From assembly GCA_014381795.1 (NCBI GenBank), contig JACNKY010000326.1:1-7425 (forward strand): a stretch of DNA of 7,425 bases. Reading direction: 5' to 3'. The notes below the pieces were generated by a model, which was given only the letters and a program-made list of their open reading frames with translations, had not been told where the DNA came from and made no database searches. Numbering within the stretch: the stretch's first letter is position 1; every line of letters begins with the position of its first letter. The position numbers were made by a program, and so were the translations under genes. This stretch comes from Pseudomonadota bacterium (GTDB lineage Bacteria; SAR324; NAC60-12). This document shows, one piece after another, positions 1 to 5,369 of this stretch.

Positions 1-67
1 ATAGTCAAAATAGGACTGAGAGACTAAAGGATAAAACAATAAGCCACTCTAAAACAACCAATAAACT

Positions 68-628
68 ATGAAACACCTACTCATCATCCTCATCTCAACC
101 CTTCTTCTATCTTCTTTTCTGACTTCCTGTGATAAAAATAAGGAGACACTTGTGATTAGAGATAATCAGAAAGGTGACACTCTTTATAGATGGGGTGAAT
201 ACCCTGAAATTGTGTGGAAAGGATTTGGAGAAAACAAAACTCACCCAGTTTATAATGGTGATGTAAAGAATGGAGTTCCAAATGGTCTTGGACTTATAAT
301 TTTCCCTAATGGTCATAAGTATGAAGGAGAATGGAGGGATGGTCTAAAAAATGCTCAAGGAACATTAACTTTCCCTGATGGAACAAAGTATGTTGGGGGA
401 CATAAGGATGATAAAAGAAATGGTCAAGGAACATACACTTGGTCTGATGGAAAGTATGTTGGGGAATGGAAAGATGGGGATTCGAATGGTCAAGGAACAA
501 AAACTTGGTCTAGTGGAAATAAGTATGTTGGGGAATGGAAGAAAGGTTACCCTTGGAATATTACTGGATACGACAAAAACGGAAACATCCAATACAAGTA
601 TGTGAATGGAAAAAGGATAAGACAATAA
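68..628 (+). CDS. MORN-repeat lipoprotein (paralogue 1)
   Basis: This 186-residue exported lipoprotein has a short signal peptide (MKHLL, hydrophobic to about residue 17) ending in a lipobox LTSC, with Cys21 as the predicted lipidated residue. After a linker that contains GDTLYRWGEYP (residues 36-46) come about five MORN repeats between residues 61 and 160, each built on the pattern KYVGEWKDG-NGQGT with a period of 22-23 residues. The tail NGNIQYKYVNG follows. MORN repeats form open beta-hairpin arrays; in bacteria their partners are mostly unknown, so no specific function is assigned. The first of three tandem paralogues, it shares the WGEYP block with the second and the QYKYVNG tail with the third. 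No Shine-Dalgarno precedes the ATG, only an A-rich leader. Gene reality is very likely because the repeat and lipobox are intact. Confidence 0.9.
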   Translation: MKHLLIILISTLLLSSFLTSCDKNKETLVIRDNQKGDTLYRWGEYPEIVWKGFGENKTHPVYNGDVKNGVPNGLGLIIFPNGHKYEGEWRDGLKNAQGTLTFPDGTKYVGGHKDDKRNGQGTYTWSDGKYVGEWKDGDSNGQGTKTWSSGNKYVGEWKKGYPWNITGYDKNGNIQYKYVNGKRIRQ

Positions 629-793
629 CCCTCCACTAAAACAAACAGCCCTACCAAAATACCACCAAGTCAAAAAACTCACAATAGCGTTCCTATGCCC
701 CAAAATACATCAAAGTCAAGATGACTGCTTCCTTGTAAAACAAAACGATTGATGGTATATTAAATCCCCAATAATCAACTATTAGTAAACAAA
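629..793. other. Intergenic spacer between MORN paralogues 1 and 2
   Basis: This 165-base spacer holds no convincing ORF, terminator hairpin or Shine-Dalgarno. Its first bases (AATAACCCTCCACTAAAACAA) resemble the sequence after paralogue 2 (ATAACCCCACTCTACAAAC), suggesting that flanks were duplicated along with the genes. The rest is unassigned. Confidence 0.5.
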
Positions 794-1252
794 GTGAAAC
801 ACTTACTCATCCTCCTCTCTTTCCTTTTCCTTTCTTCTCATCTGCTTGGTCATTCTAAAAAAGGGGATACTCTTTATAGGTGGGGTGAATATCCTGATTA
901 CAAATGGCTGGAATTCGATGAAAAAGAAACTCACCCAAAGTATCAAGGTCGGGTAAAGGATGGAAAACCAAATGGTCTTGGTATTTTTATTTTCCCAGAT
1001 GGAAGTAATTATGTAGGAAGTTGGAAGGATGGGAAACGAAATGGTCAAGGAACATACACTTACCATAGTGGAGACAAGTATGTGGGAAGTTGGAAGAATG
1101 GGAAACGAAATGGTCAAGGAACAGAGACTTTCAATGATGGAAGAAAGTATGTTGGGGATTACAAGGATGGGAAACAGTGGAACGGAATATTTTATGAAAA
1201 TAACGGAAACATATTTGGAAAGTGGGCTAACGGAGCATATTTAGAACCATAA
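794..1252 (+). CDS. Exported MORN-repeat protein without lipobox (paralogue 2)
   Basis: This 152-residue paralogue of the gene at 68-628 opens MKHLLILLSFLFLSSHLLGHSKKGDTL in two recognisable parts: a signal peptide and the shared KGDTLYRWGEYP block (residues 23-34). Where the other two copies have LTSC, this one has LLGHS, and the protein contains no cysteine at all. It is therefore probably a soluble periplasmic or uncleaved form rather than a lipoprotein. Roughly three to four MORN repeats span residues 48-128, with pattern KYVGSWKNGKRNGQGT. The start is GTG at 794, chosen because the signal peptide aligns from there with the ATG starts of its neighbours; no ribosome binding site is visible. 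The downstream paralogue begins 28 bases after its stop, so the two could be cotranscribed. Function unknown. Confidence 0.85.
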   Translation: MKHLLILLSFLFLSSHLLGHSKKGDTLYRWGEYPDYKWLEFDEKETHPKYQGRVKDGKPNGLGIFIFPDGSNYVGSWKDGKRNGQGTYTYHSGDKYVGSWKNGKRNGQGTETFNDGRKYVGDYKDGKQWNGIFYENNGNIFGKWANGAYLEP

Positions 1253-1280
1253 CCCCACTCTACAAACAAACAAAAAAACT

Positions 1281-1631
1281 ATGAAACACCTACTCATCCT
1301 CCTCTCTTTCCTTCTTCTCTCTTCTCTTCTAACTTCCTGTGAGAAAAATGGTCAAGGAACACAAAGAGATGAAGATGGTCTAACTTATGTGGGGGAATTT
1401 AAGGATGGGGAAGAGAATGGTCAAGGAACATTTAATCATCCTAATGGAAGTAAGTATATTGGGGAACACAAGGCTGACCAACCAAATGGTCAAGGAACAA
1501 TGACTTACCCTAATGGGGAAAAGTGTGTAGGAGAATGGGTAAATGGAGGATTTCGGAATGGAAAATGTTACTACAAAAACGGAACAGTCCAATACAAGTA
1601 TGTGAATGGGGTAATTTATGAGGGTAGTTGA
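1281..1631 (+). CDS. MORN-repeat lipoprotein (paralogue 3, short)
   Basis: This is the shortest copy at 116 residues. A signal peptide ends in lipobox LTSC with Cys20 predicted to carry the lipid. The mature part goes almost at once into MORN repeats: NGQGT (23-27), TYVGEFKDGEENGQGT (35-50), KYIGEHKADQPNGQGT (58-73) and KCVGEWVNGG (81-90). The C-terminal segment QYKYVNG (104-110) matches paralogue 1, and the underlying 22 bases at 1588-1609 are identical to 588-609. The WGEYP linker present in the other two copies is missing, as though removed by recombination between repeats. The protein ends at IYEGS, the opening of another MORN motif, where the next codon is TGA in place of the usual Trp. 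No Shine-Dalgarno is visible. Likely an outer-membrane or inner-membrane-tethered lipoprotein; function unknown. Confidence 0.87.
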   Translation: MKHLLILLSFLLLSSLLTSCEKNGQGTQRDEDGLTYVGEFKDGEENGQGTFNHPNGSKYIGEHKADQPNGQGTMTYPNGEKCVGEWVNGGFRNGKCYYKNGTVQYKYVNGVIYEGS

Positions 1632-1681
1632 AGAAAGTTTCAATTTTGAAGAATCGCAACATTAAATAAAAAGAGAAAAAT

Positions 1682-2083
1682 ATGTCAACAGAAACAAACT
1701 ACGGAATCAAGCGTGAAGTAAATTATAGCTACGAAGAGGCAGTCGAAAAAATCACCTCAGCTCTCTCAGCGCAGGGTTTTGGCATACTCACAGAAATTGA
1801 TGTTAAAGCAACATTAAAAAAGAAAATTGATCAGGACTTCACAAAATATGTAATCCTCGGTGCATGCAATCCAGGACTTGCTTATGAGGCATTATCAGAG
1901 GAAATTGACATCGGGCTGCTGCTGCCTTGCAATGTCATTGTTTATGAGCATCCGGAAAATGGAAAAACCGTGATTGGTGTTATTGATCCTGAAATTATGG
2001 TGCAGGCAACTGGTCGTACAGATTTGGTGGAATTCGCAAAGAATGTTCGTGAAAAATTACAAAGCGCAATTGATGCGATTTGA
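1682..2083 (+). CDS. DUF302-family protein
   Basis: This 133-residue soluble protein matches the DUF302 pattern. The N-terminal half has the stretch YSYEEAVEKITSALSAQGFGILTEIDV (first part residues 16-30, second 31-41). Then come KYVILGACNPGLAYEALS (residues 55-72), a hydrophobic LLLPCNVIVYE strand (79-89) and the IDPEIM segment (101-106). The two cysteines, Cys62 in GACNP and Cys83 in LPCNV, sit at positions commonly kept in this family. DUF302 proteins are small alpha/beta domains of uncertain biochemical role; some occur near sulfur, thiol or metal-handling genes. There is no signal peptide, so it is probably cytoplasmic. The ATG is preceded by AAAAAGAGA, a weak purine-rich site. It lies 50 bases after the MORN cluster and 122 bases before the redox region, so its operon membership is open. 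Confidence 0.85.
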   Translation: MSTETNYGIKREVNYSYEEAVEKITSALSAQGFGILTEIDVKATLKKKIDQDFTKYVILGACNPGLAYEALSEEIDIGLLLPCNVIVYEHPENGKTVIGVIDPEIMVQATGRTDLVEFAKNVREKLQSAIDAI

Positions 2084-2139
2084 ACTGAATCAGTCCATCC
2101 CACCGAACTCATTATCCTCGAGACAAAAGAATAAACTGC

Positions 2140-2184
2140 TTGAGCTTAACATGATACTCCTATAATGTATAAATCAGGTTATAC
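2140..2184 (+). promoter_or_regulatory. Candidate promoter with downstream operator dyad
   Basis: A consensus -10 box TATAAT lies at 2161-2166, with a possible -35 TTGAGC at 2140-2145 (15-base spacing, a little short). Directly after the -10 is a perfect dyad GTATAA-ATCAGG-TTATAC at 2167-2184, positioned over the expected transcription start, where a repressor would block initiation. The gene at 2206 begins 21 bases later. The dyad and -10 are seen directly; the regulatory role is inferred. Confidence 0.45.
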
Positions 2185-2205
2185 TTTTAATGAATAGAAC
2201 GCGCG

Positions 2206-2631
2206 ATGCGACAAACAATAAATAAAAAAACTTTTTTTGCTCGAATTTTTGTCGGGGTACTTATAATGTTTTTTGTTATGGTTCCTGCTTTGTCCGCAAT
2301 GTGTGTTTCACCCCAATCGGGTTTCCCAGCTGTTGTTGCTGCGGATAGCACTCTGCTTCCTCTTCCCGCAAAAGATTGCTACCTGAAAAACAGGCTCCAT
2401 CTACCTCTTGATAAGTGGACTCAAAATTGCGGCTGGACAGCATCTCTCTTTTTTCCAGACATCCTCAAACCATCCGGTTTTGAGACTCAGTCTGTTCATT
2501 TCTCGCTGATTGTAAGCTCATCTTTAATCCCGGGTAAAAGTAAGCAAGAATTTAGATCATCTTCACAACACTCTTTGGCCAAGACAGGCAACTCCCCTCT
2601 TTTTGCACAGAAGACCGCACTCCTGATTTAA
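2206..2631 (+). CDS. Small exported or membrane-anchored protein of unknown function
   Basis: This 141-residue protein has a positively charged N-terminus (MRQTINKK) and a hydrophobic segment at about residues 12-32 ending near ALSAMC, consistent with a Sec signal or single anchor. The remainder is polar and low in recognisable domains. It contains KDCYLKNRL and QNCGW, and ends in SPLFAQKTALLI. That C-terminal tail resembles the end of the protein at 5370-5765 (SSLFQQKILLQI), and both have two further cysteines in the middle region. Small exported proteins with a hydrophobic tail of this general kind are often found at the head of metal-efflux loci; this is from memory of such loci, not a family match. 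It follows a promoter-like block and precedes the SHOCT gene by 71 bases with a weak hairpin between. The ribosome binding site is poor, so the exact start is uncertain. Confidence 0.6.
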   Translation: MRQTINKKTFFARIFVGVLIMFFVMVPALSAMCVSPQSGFPAVVAADSTLLPLPAKDCYLKNRLHLPLDKWTQNCGWTASLFFPDILKPSGFETQSVHFSLIVSSSLIPGKSKQEFRSSSQHSLAKTGNSPLFAQKTALLI

Positions 2632-2650
2632 ACGTTTCCAAAGTTGACTA

Positions 2651-2680
2651 AGTTTCACTATCGCAGTGAAGTACTTTTTT
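2651..2680 (+). terminator. Terminator or attenuator-like hairpin before the SHOCT gene
   Basis: A perfect 6-base stem TTCACT-ATCGC-AGTGAA at 2654-2670 is followed after four bases by six T residues (2675-2680). AGT at 2651-2653 can add pairs with ACT at 2673-2675 across a small bulge. The stem is AT-rich and therefore weak. It may reduce, rather than stop, read-through from the gene ending at 2631. Confidence 0.4.
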
Positions 2681-2702
2681 CACAACTGGAAGCGAACATC
2701 CT

Positions 2703-3008
2703 TTGAAAATCATAATTACTGCTGCTGTAACAATACTATTGTTAAAATCTTCTCTGCTGATGGCCAACAGTGGTCAAAGGATGGAAATAGGGGGCGATCA
2801 TTCGATGGGTTGGTTTGGAGGAATGGGCTGGATTTCCATGATGTTTTTCTGGGGTTTAGTCATTTTGCTTATTATTGCTTTAATAAAGTGGATCATGACT
2901 CCAAAACCTAGCTCCACACTTTCCGCTTTGGAAATTCTCAAGGCACGATACGCAAAAGGTGAAATATACAAACAGGAATTTGAAAACAAAAAACAGGATT
3001 TAAGCTAA
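2703..3008 (+). CDS. SHOCT-domain membrane protein
   Basis: This 101-residue protein has an N-terminal hydrophobic segment (residues 3-19, probably a signal peptide ending near MANS). A short His/Met/Gly-rich stretch follows (DHSMGWFGGMGW, 32-43), then a transmembrane helix (about 44-64) and a C-terminal SHOCT motif SALEILKARYAKGEIYKQEF (74-93). SHOCT is a short C-terminal oligomerisation-like domain; small one-helix SHOCT proteins with Gly/Met/His-rich heads are commonly encoded in copper and heavy-metal resistance regions. A metal role here is inferred. The start is TTG at 2703 with GGAAG at 2688-2692 ten bases upstream; the next in-frame ATG at 2760 would remove the signal segment, so TTG is preferred. 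It lies 11 bases before the cytochrome gene, indicating cotranscription. Confidence 0.82.
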   Translation: MKIIITAAVTILLLKSSLLMANSGQRMEIGGDHSMGWFGGMGWISMMFFWGLVILLIIALIKWIMTPKPSSTLSALEILKARYAKGEIYKQEFENKKQDLS

Positions 3009-3019
3009 AAAGGAATACT

Positions 3020-3520
3020 ATGAAGAATAATCAGCACAAACAGGCAGAGCAGAAAACAAAGAACAACCGATCTCCTAAAAAGAAGGAACCCCTTTGGCTG
3101 TGGGGAGGTCTGGCTCTTTTCATAATTATAGGAGCAGGAGCATATTTATATTATCAACCTCCAAGCAAACTTTCCGCAAAAGCTACACCAGCACAAATAG
3201 TACGTGGAGAACAAGTGTTTAGCGAAAACTGTCTCAGTTGTCACGGGGCAAAAGCCATAGGTGAAAATCCGGCACAGTCCCGTGGAGGTCAAAAGGCCGA
3301 TGGAAGTTATCTCGCGCCCGCCTTGAACGGTAAAGGGCATGCCTGGCATCACCAGAATGAAGTGCTGTTCTCAACGGTAAAAGACGGTTCCGTCGCAAAA
3401 GATTCACCGATGCGGGGATTCAAGGGTAAATTATCAGATGATGACATTGTTGCGGTACTTCAATATGTTAAATCCTTATGGCCGGATGAAATTCAAGTGA
3501 GACATGCAATGCGCCCCTGA
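3020..3520 (+). CDS. Membrane-anchored mono-haem cytochrome c
   Basis: This 166-residue protein begins with a basic cytoplasmic tail (residues 1-23, many Lys/Asn/Gln). A single transmembrane helix follows (about 25-45, WLWGGLALFIIIGAGAYLYY), and then a periplasmic class I cytochrome c domain. The haem-binding motif CLSCH is at 71-75, with the usual preceding RGEQVFSENC helix. The likely distal ligand is Met131 in SPMRGF, and the C-terminal helix is LSDDDIVAVLQYVKSLWP (138-155). Such domains shuttle electrons or act as redox sensors in the periplasm; the redox partner is not visible here. AAGGA at 3010-3014 lies five bases before the ATG. It directly follows the SHOCT gene. A 115-base gap containing a candidate promoter separates it from the DsbA-like gene. 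Confidence 0.93.
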   Translation: MKNNQHKQAEQKTKNNRSPKKKEPLWLWGGLALFIIIGAGAYLYYQPPSKLSAKATPAQIVRGEQVFSENCLSCHGAKAIGENPAQSRGGQKADGSYLAPALNGKGHAWHHQNEVLFSTVKDGSVAKDSPMRGFKGKLSDDDIVAVLQYVKSLWPDEIQVRHAMRP

Positions 3521-3548
3521 TAAATATAATTTAATTTGTAGCTGGATT

Positions 3549-3580
3549 TTCATATTTTCTTCACTTTTCACTGCTAGAAT
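3549..3580 (+). promoter_or_regulatory. Direct-repeat regulator box and -10 ahead of the DsbA-like gene
   Basis: TTCATATTTTCTTCA at 3549-3563 contains two TTCA half-sites 11 bases apart, and a further TTCAC lies at 3567-3571. A possible -10 TAGAAT is at 3575-3580, so the box covers the -35 position, where response regulators of the OmpR/PhoB type usually act. The same 15 bases recur at 5263-5277. No strong -35 is seen, in line with an activator-dependent promoter. The binding protein is not known. Confidence 0.45.
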
Positions 3581-3635
3581 CTATTAACTATCCATTAAAT
3601 TTTAATCGATTTACAGAAATTAACTAAAAAGGAAT

Positions 3636-4523
3636 ATGGAAAACAAAGCAAATTCAAATAAATTACTGATTCTGATTATAATTGTGCTGACTGTTTTGAT
3701 GATTCCACTGTTGATTTTCAGCGTGCAGATGAGCCAAAAAATTAGTGTTGCCAACAAAGACGACCTTAATCAAAAAATTGATGAAAGGTTAACAGAGTAC
3801 CTTCAACAACAAGGTAATGAAACTGCAATTGTTGCAGGTTCATTGGATGAAAAATTGCTTGCACAAAAAATAGAGAAAGGCATTGAGAATTTTGTCCAAC
3901 GACAAAGACTGGCGCAGCAGGAAGCACAAAAAACTCGTACACGGAATGCCGGAAATAAAGCAAAAGATGTCCGGAAGGTTTCAAAAACCAGGGATCATAT
4001 CTTTGGAAATCCTGATGCAGAAATTACCTTAATTGAATACTCCGACTTTGAGTGTCCTTTTTGTAAAAGATTCCATCCTACCGCAAAAAAAATTGTTGAG
4101 TTTTACGAAGGAAAAGTGAACTGGGTCTATCGTCACTTCCCGCTTGGCTTTCATAATCCACTCGCACAAAAAGAAGCGGAAGCTACGGAATGCGCCAATG
4201 AATTAGGCGGGAACGTTATATTTTGGAAATATGCTGACTTGATTTACGAACGCACAAATTCCAATGGAAATGGCCTACCTGTAACATCACTGGCTCCATT
4301 GGCACAAGAAATAGGCTTGGATGAGGAAAAATTTACAGAGTGTCTGGAAAGTGGAAGATATACTGAACGAGTACAAGAAGACTTTCAAGAAGGAAGTAAA
4401 ATTGGAATTACAGGAACTCCCGGTAATATTTTTCTGCATAATAAAACTGGGGAAACTGTGCTTAAATCAGGAGCATACCCCTTTGATGAACTTAAAATAA
4501 TAATTGATAAAATGCTGAAATAG
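3636..4523 (+). CDS. Membrane-anchored DsbA-like thioredoxin-fold oxidoreductase
   Basis: This 295-residue protein has an N-terminal transmembrane anchor (about residues 9-32). A charged Gln/Lys/Glu-rich region of roughly 85 residues (35-118) is probably helical or coiled coil. A DsbA-like thioredoxin domain (Thioredoxin_4 type) starts near DHIFGNPDAEITLIEYSDFEC. The active site is CPFC at 140-143, and the cis-proline loop is GITGTPG with Pro262. Cys186 (TECANELGG) and Cys236 (FTECLESG) are placed as in many relatives, where they form a second structural disulfide. It should oxidise or isomerise periplasmic thiols. AAGGA at 3629-3633 is only two bases from the ATG. The leader CTAAAAAGGAATA is identical to that of the cytochrome gene (3005-3017). 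The next gene follows after eight bases, suggesting a functional pair. Confidence 0.92.
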   Translation: MENKANSNKLLILIIIVLTVLMIPLLIFSVQMSQKISVANKDDLNQKIDERLTEYLQQQGNETAIVAGSLDEKLLAQKIEKGIENFVQRQRLAQQEAQKTRTRNAGNKAKDVRKVSKTRDHIFGNPDAEITLIEYSDFECPFCKRFHPTAKKIVEFYEGKVNWVYRHFPLGFHNPLAQKEAEATECANELGGNVIFWKYADLIYERTNSNGNGLPVTSLAPLAQEIGLDEEKFTECLESGRYTERVQEDFQEGSKIGITGTPGNIFLHNKTGETVLKSGAYPFDELKIIIDKMLK

Positions 4524-4531
4524 AGTTTTTT

Positions 4532-4969
4532 ATGAAAAGATTGAAAGAAGTCCGCTTAAAGCTTTGGCTAATCTCATTGATCATCGCAACAATAGTTTTT
4601 GTGATGATGGGAACATTGACCGCACTTTGGCACAATCCGTATTTTATCCGTATGACACCAGTGACTGGCTGGGATTATCTCATCCTCAGTTTGGAGTCGC
4701 TGCTGATTGGTTTGTTTTTCGGAATTCCTACACCACGCTGTGCCTCTAAAAAAGCAGGATTTGGAGGTGTTTTCGGATTTCTTGGTTTCGGATGTTCGAT
4801 CTGCAACAAACTCCTTTTGCTGCTGTTTGGTTCCAGTTTTCTGCTCACATATTTTGAGCCGGTTCGTTATTACGTCGGAGCAGCAGGAATCCTAATATTT
4901 TCCTTCGCGCTTTATCAGAAAATGGCATTACCGTTATTGCAACCAGCCGATATAAAAACTGAGGTATGA
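4532..4969 (+). CDS. Multi-pass membrane protein with CSIC motif, partner of the DsbA-like protein
   Basis: This 145-residue membrane protein has about four predicted helices (roughly 11-31, 47-66, 78-107 and 113-133). Cys88-Ser-Ile-Cys91 sits in GFGCSICNKLLLLLFGSS, followed by TYFEPVRYYVG (106-116), and Cys70 lies in a loop (PTPRCASKK). Small membrane proteins with a CxxCNK segment followed by a short hydrophobic run and a YFxP motif recur in bacteria, but I know of no assigned function. A CxxC at a membrane face beside a DsbA-like gene suggests electron transfer to or from that protein, by analogy with DsbB or VKOR, to which I see no sequence similarity. The start is eight bases after the preceding stop, with no good Shine-Dalgarno, so translation may be coupled. 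No strong terminator follows. Confidence 0.8.
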   Translation: MKRLKEVRLKLWLISLIIATIVFVMMGTLTALWHNPYFIRMTPVTGWDYLILSLESLLIGLFFGIPTPRCASKKAGFGGVFGFLGFGCSICNKLLLLLFGSSFLLTYFEPVRYYVGAAGILIFSFALYQKMALPLLQPADIKTEV

Positions 4970-5234
4970 TTTAGAATTTTAGCCCTTTATCCTGTGCACC
5001 TCTTTTTACCTTTTATCAATCCTGACGTATTGTTGTTCCGGAAAGAGTTTAAAAACGAATGAAATAAATTCAACTCCGTAATTACCAAGACACATAGTTC
5101 GGAGCTACCTTCTGGATAGATACTCTTGCTTTGTGTGTCACCGTAACTTAGTACATGGTGACCATTCACCGATCTTGTCGTAGACAATTTCCGCGTGAAT
5201 GACAAATTAGACGAATCGTCTGCATGCATAATCT

Positions 5235-5253
5235 TGAATCTTCACAAGATTCA
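5235..5253 (+). repeat. 8-base perfect inverted repeat next to the regulator box
   Basis: TGAATCTT-CAC-AAGATTCA forms a perfect 8-base stem with a 3-base loop. The same bases can pair in another register, AATCTTG (5230-5236) with CAAGATT (5245-5251). It abuts the direct repeats beginning at 5254. It could be an operator or a short hairpin; no T-run follows immediately. Confidence 0.5.
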
Positions 5254-5278
5254 CATATTTTCTTCATATTTTCTTCAT
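5254..5278 (+). promoter_or_regulatory. Tandem CATATTTTCTT repeats, candidate response-regulator box
   Basis: CATATTTTCTT occurs at 5254-5264 and again at 5265-5275, followed by CATATT, giving TTCA half-sites exactly 11 bases apart (5263 and 5274). Two further TTCAC words lie at 5241 and 5250. The 15-mer TTCATATTTTCTTCA at 5263-5277 is identical to 3549-3563. An 11-base direct repeat on one face of the helix is typical of OmpR/PhoB-family sites. It lies about 90 bases upstream of the gene at 5370. Confidence 0.45.
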
Positions 5279-5369
5279 ATTGTTTTGTTAAACTTTTAGT
5301 AACGTAAACACAATTTCATAAAGCTGAAAACGTTCTTAACAAATTTAAAAATGGATTTCATTACTGAAA

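Larger units (their letters stand above)
419..1499 (+). repeat. Seven identical copies of a 15-base MORN core
   Basis: The 15-mer AATGGTCAAGGAACA, encoding NGQGT, occurs without a mismatch at 419-433, 485-499, 1040-1054, 1109-1123, 1347-1361, 1416-1430 and 1485-1499. Within each gene the spacing is 66 or 69 bases, which is one MORN repeat of 22 or 23 codons. Diverged copies are seen near 351, 271 and 971. The identity is at nucleotide level, including third positions, across three genes. Confidence 0.9.
4970..5369. other. 400-base region without a convincing gene, containing inverted repeats
   Basis: No ORF here has a start site, codon pattern or domain that supports a gene. The antisense ORF at 4987-5229 (80 codons) is rich in Ser/Asn/Thr and lacks recognisable features. 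Structures seen are an inverted repeat GTCACC (5137-5142) with GGTGAC (5157-5162), the palindrome ATGGT-G-ACCAT at 5155-5165, a hairpin at 5235-5253 and the direct repeat at 5254-5278. It may be a regulatory region, a small RNA or the remnant of a lost gene. Confidence 0.5.

Noticed and set aside
306..703. Antisense ORFs opposite MORN gene 1 (306-500 and 365-703)
   Set aside because: They are open because the regular MORN codon pattern lacks stops on the opposite strand; no start signals or domains of their own.
803..1643. Antisense ORFs opposite MORN genes 2 and 3
   Set aside because: Same repeat-driven artefact as for gene 1; sequence is Ser/Ile/Phe-rich with no coherent domain.
2666..2911. 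81-codon ORF overlapping the SHOCT gene in another frame
   Set aside because: The overlapping frame at 2703 has a signal segment, a membrane helix and a SHOCT motif; this one has none and starts inside a hairpin.
4564..4895. Overlapping + strand ORFs inside the CSIC membrane protein gene
   Set aside because: Short frames inside a longer gene with clear membrane helices; no independent ribosome sites.
4961..5007. Possible terminator GAGGT ... ACCTC followed by TTTTT after the CSIC gene
   Set aside because: Only a 5-base stem with a loop of more than 30 bases, and the first arm lies in the stop-codon region; too weak to annotate.
4987..5229. 80-codon antisense ORF in the gene-poor region
   Set aside because: Low-complexity Ser/Asn/Thr-rich product, no Shine-Dalgarno, no recognisable domain; not enough to call a gene.
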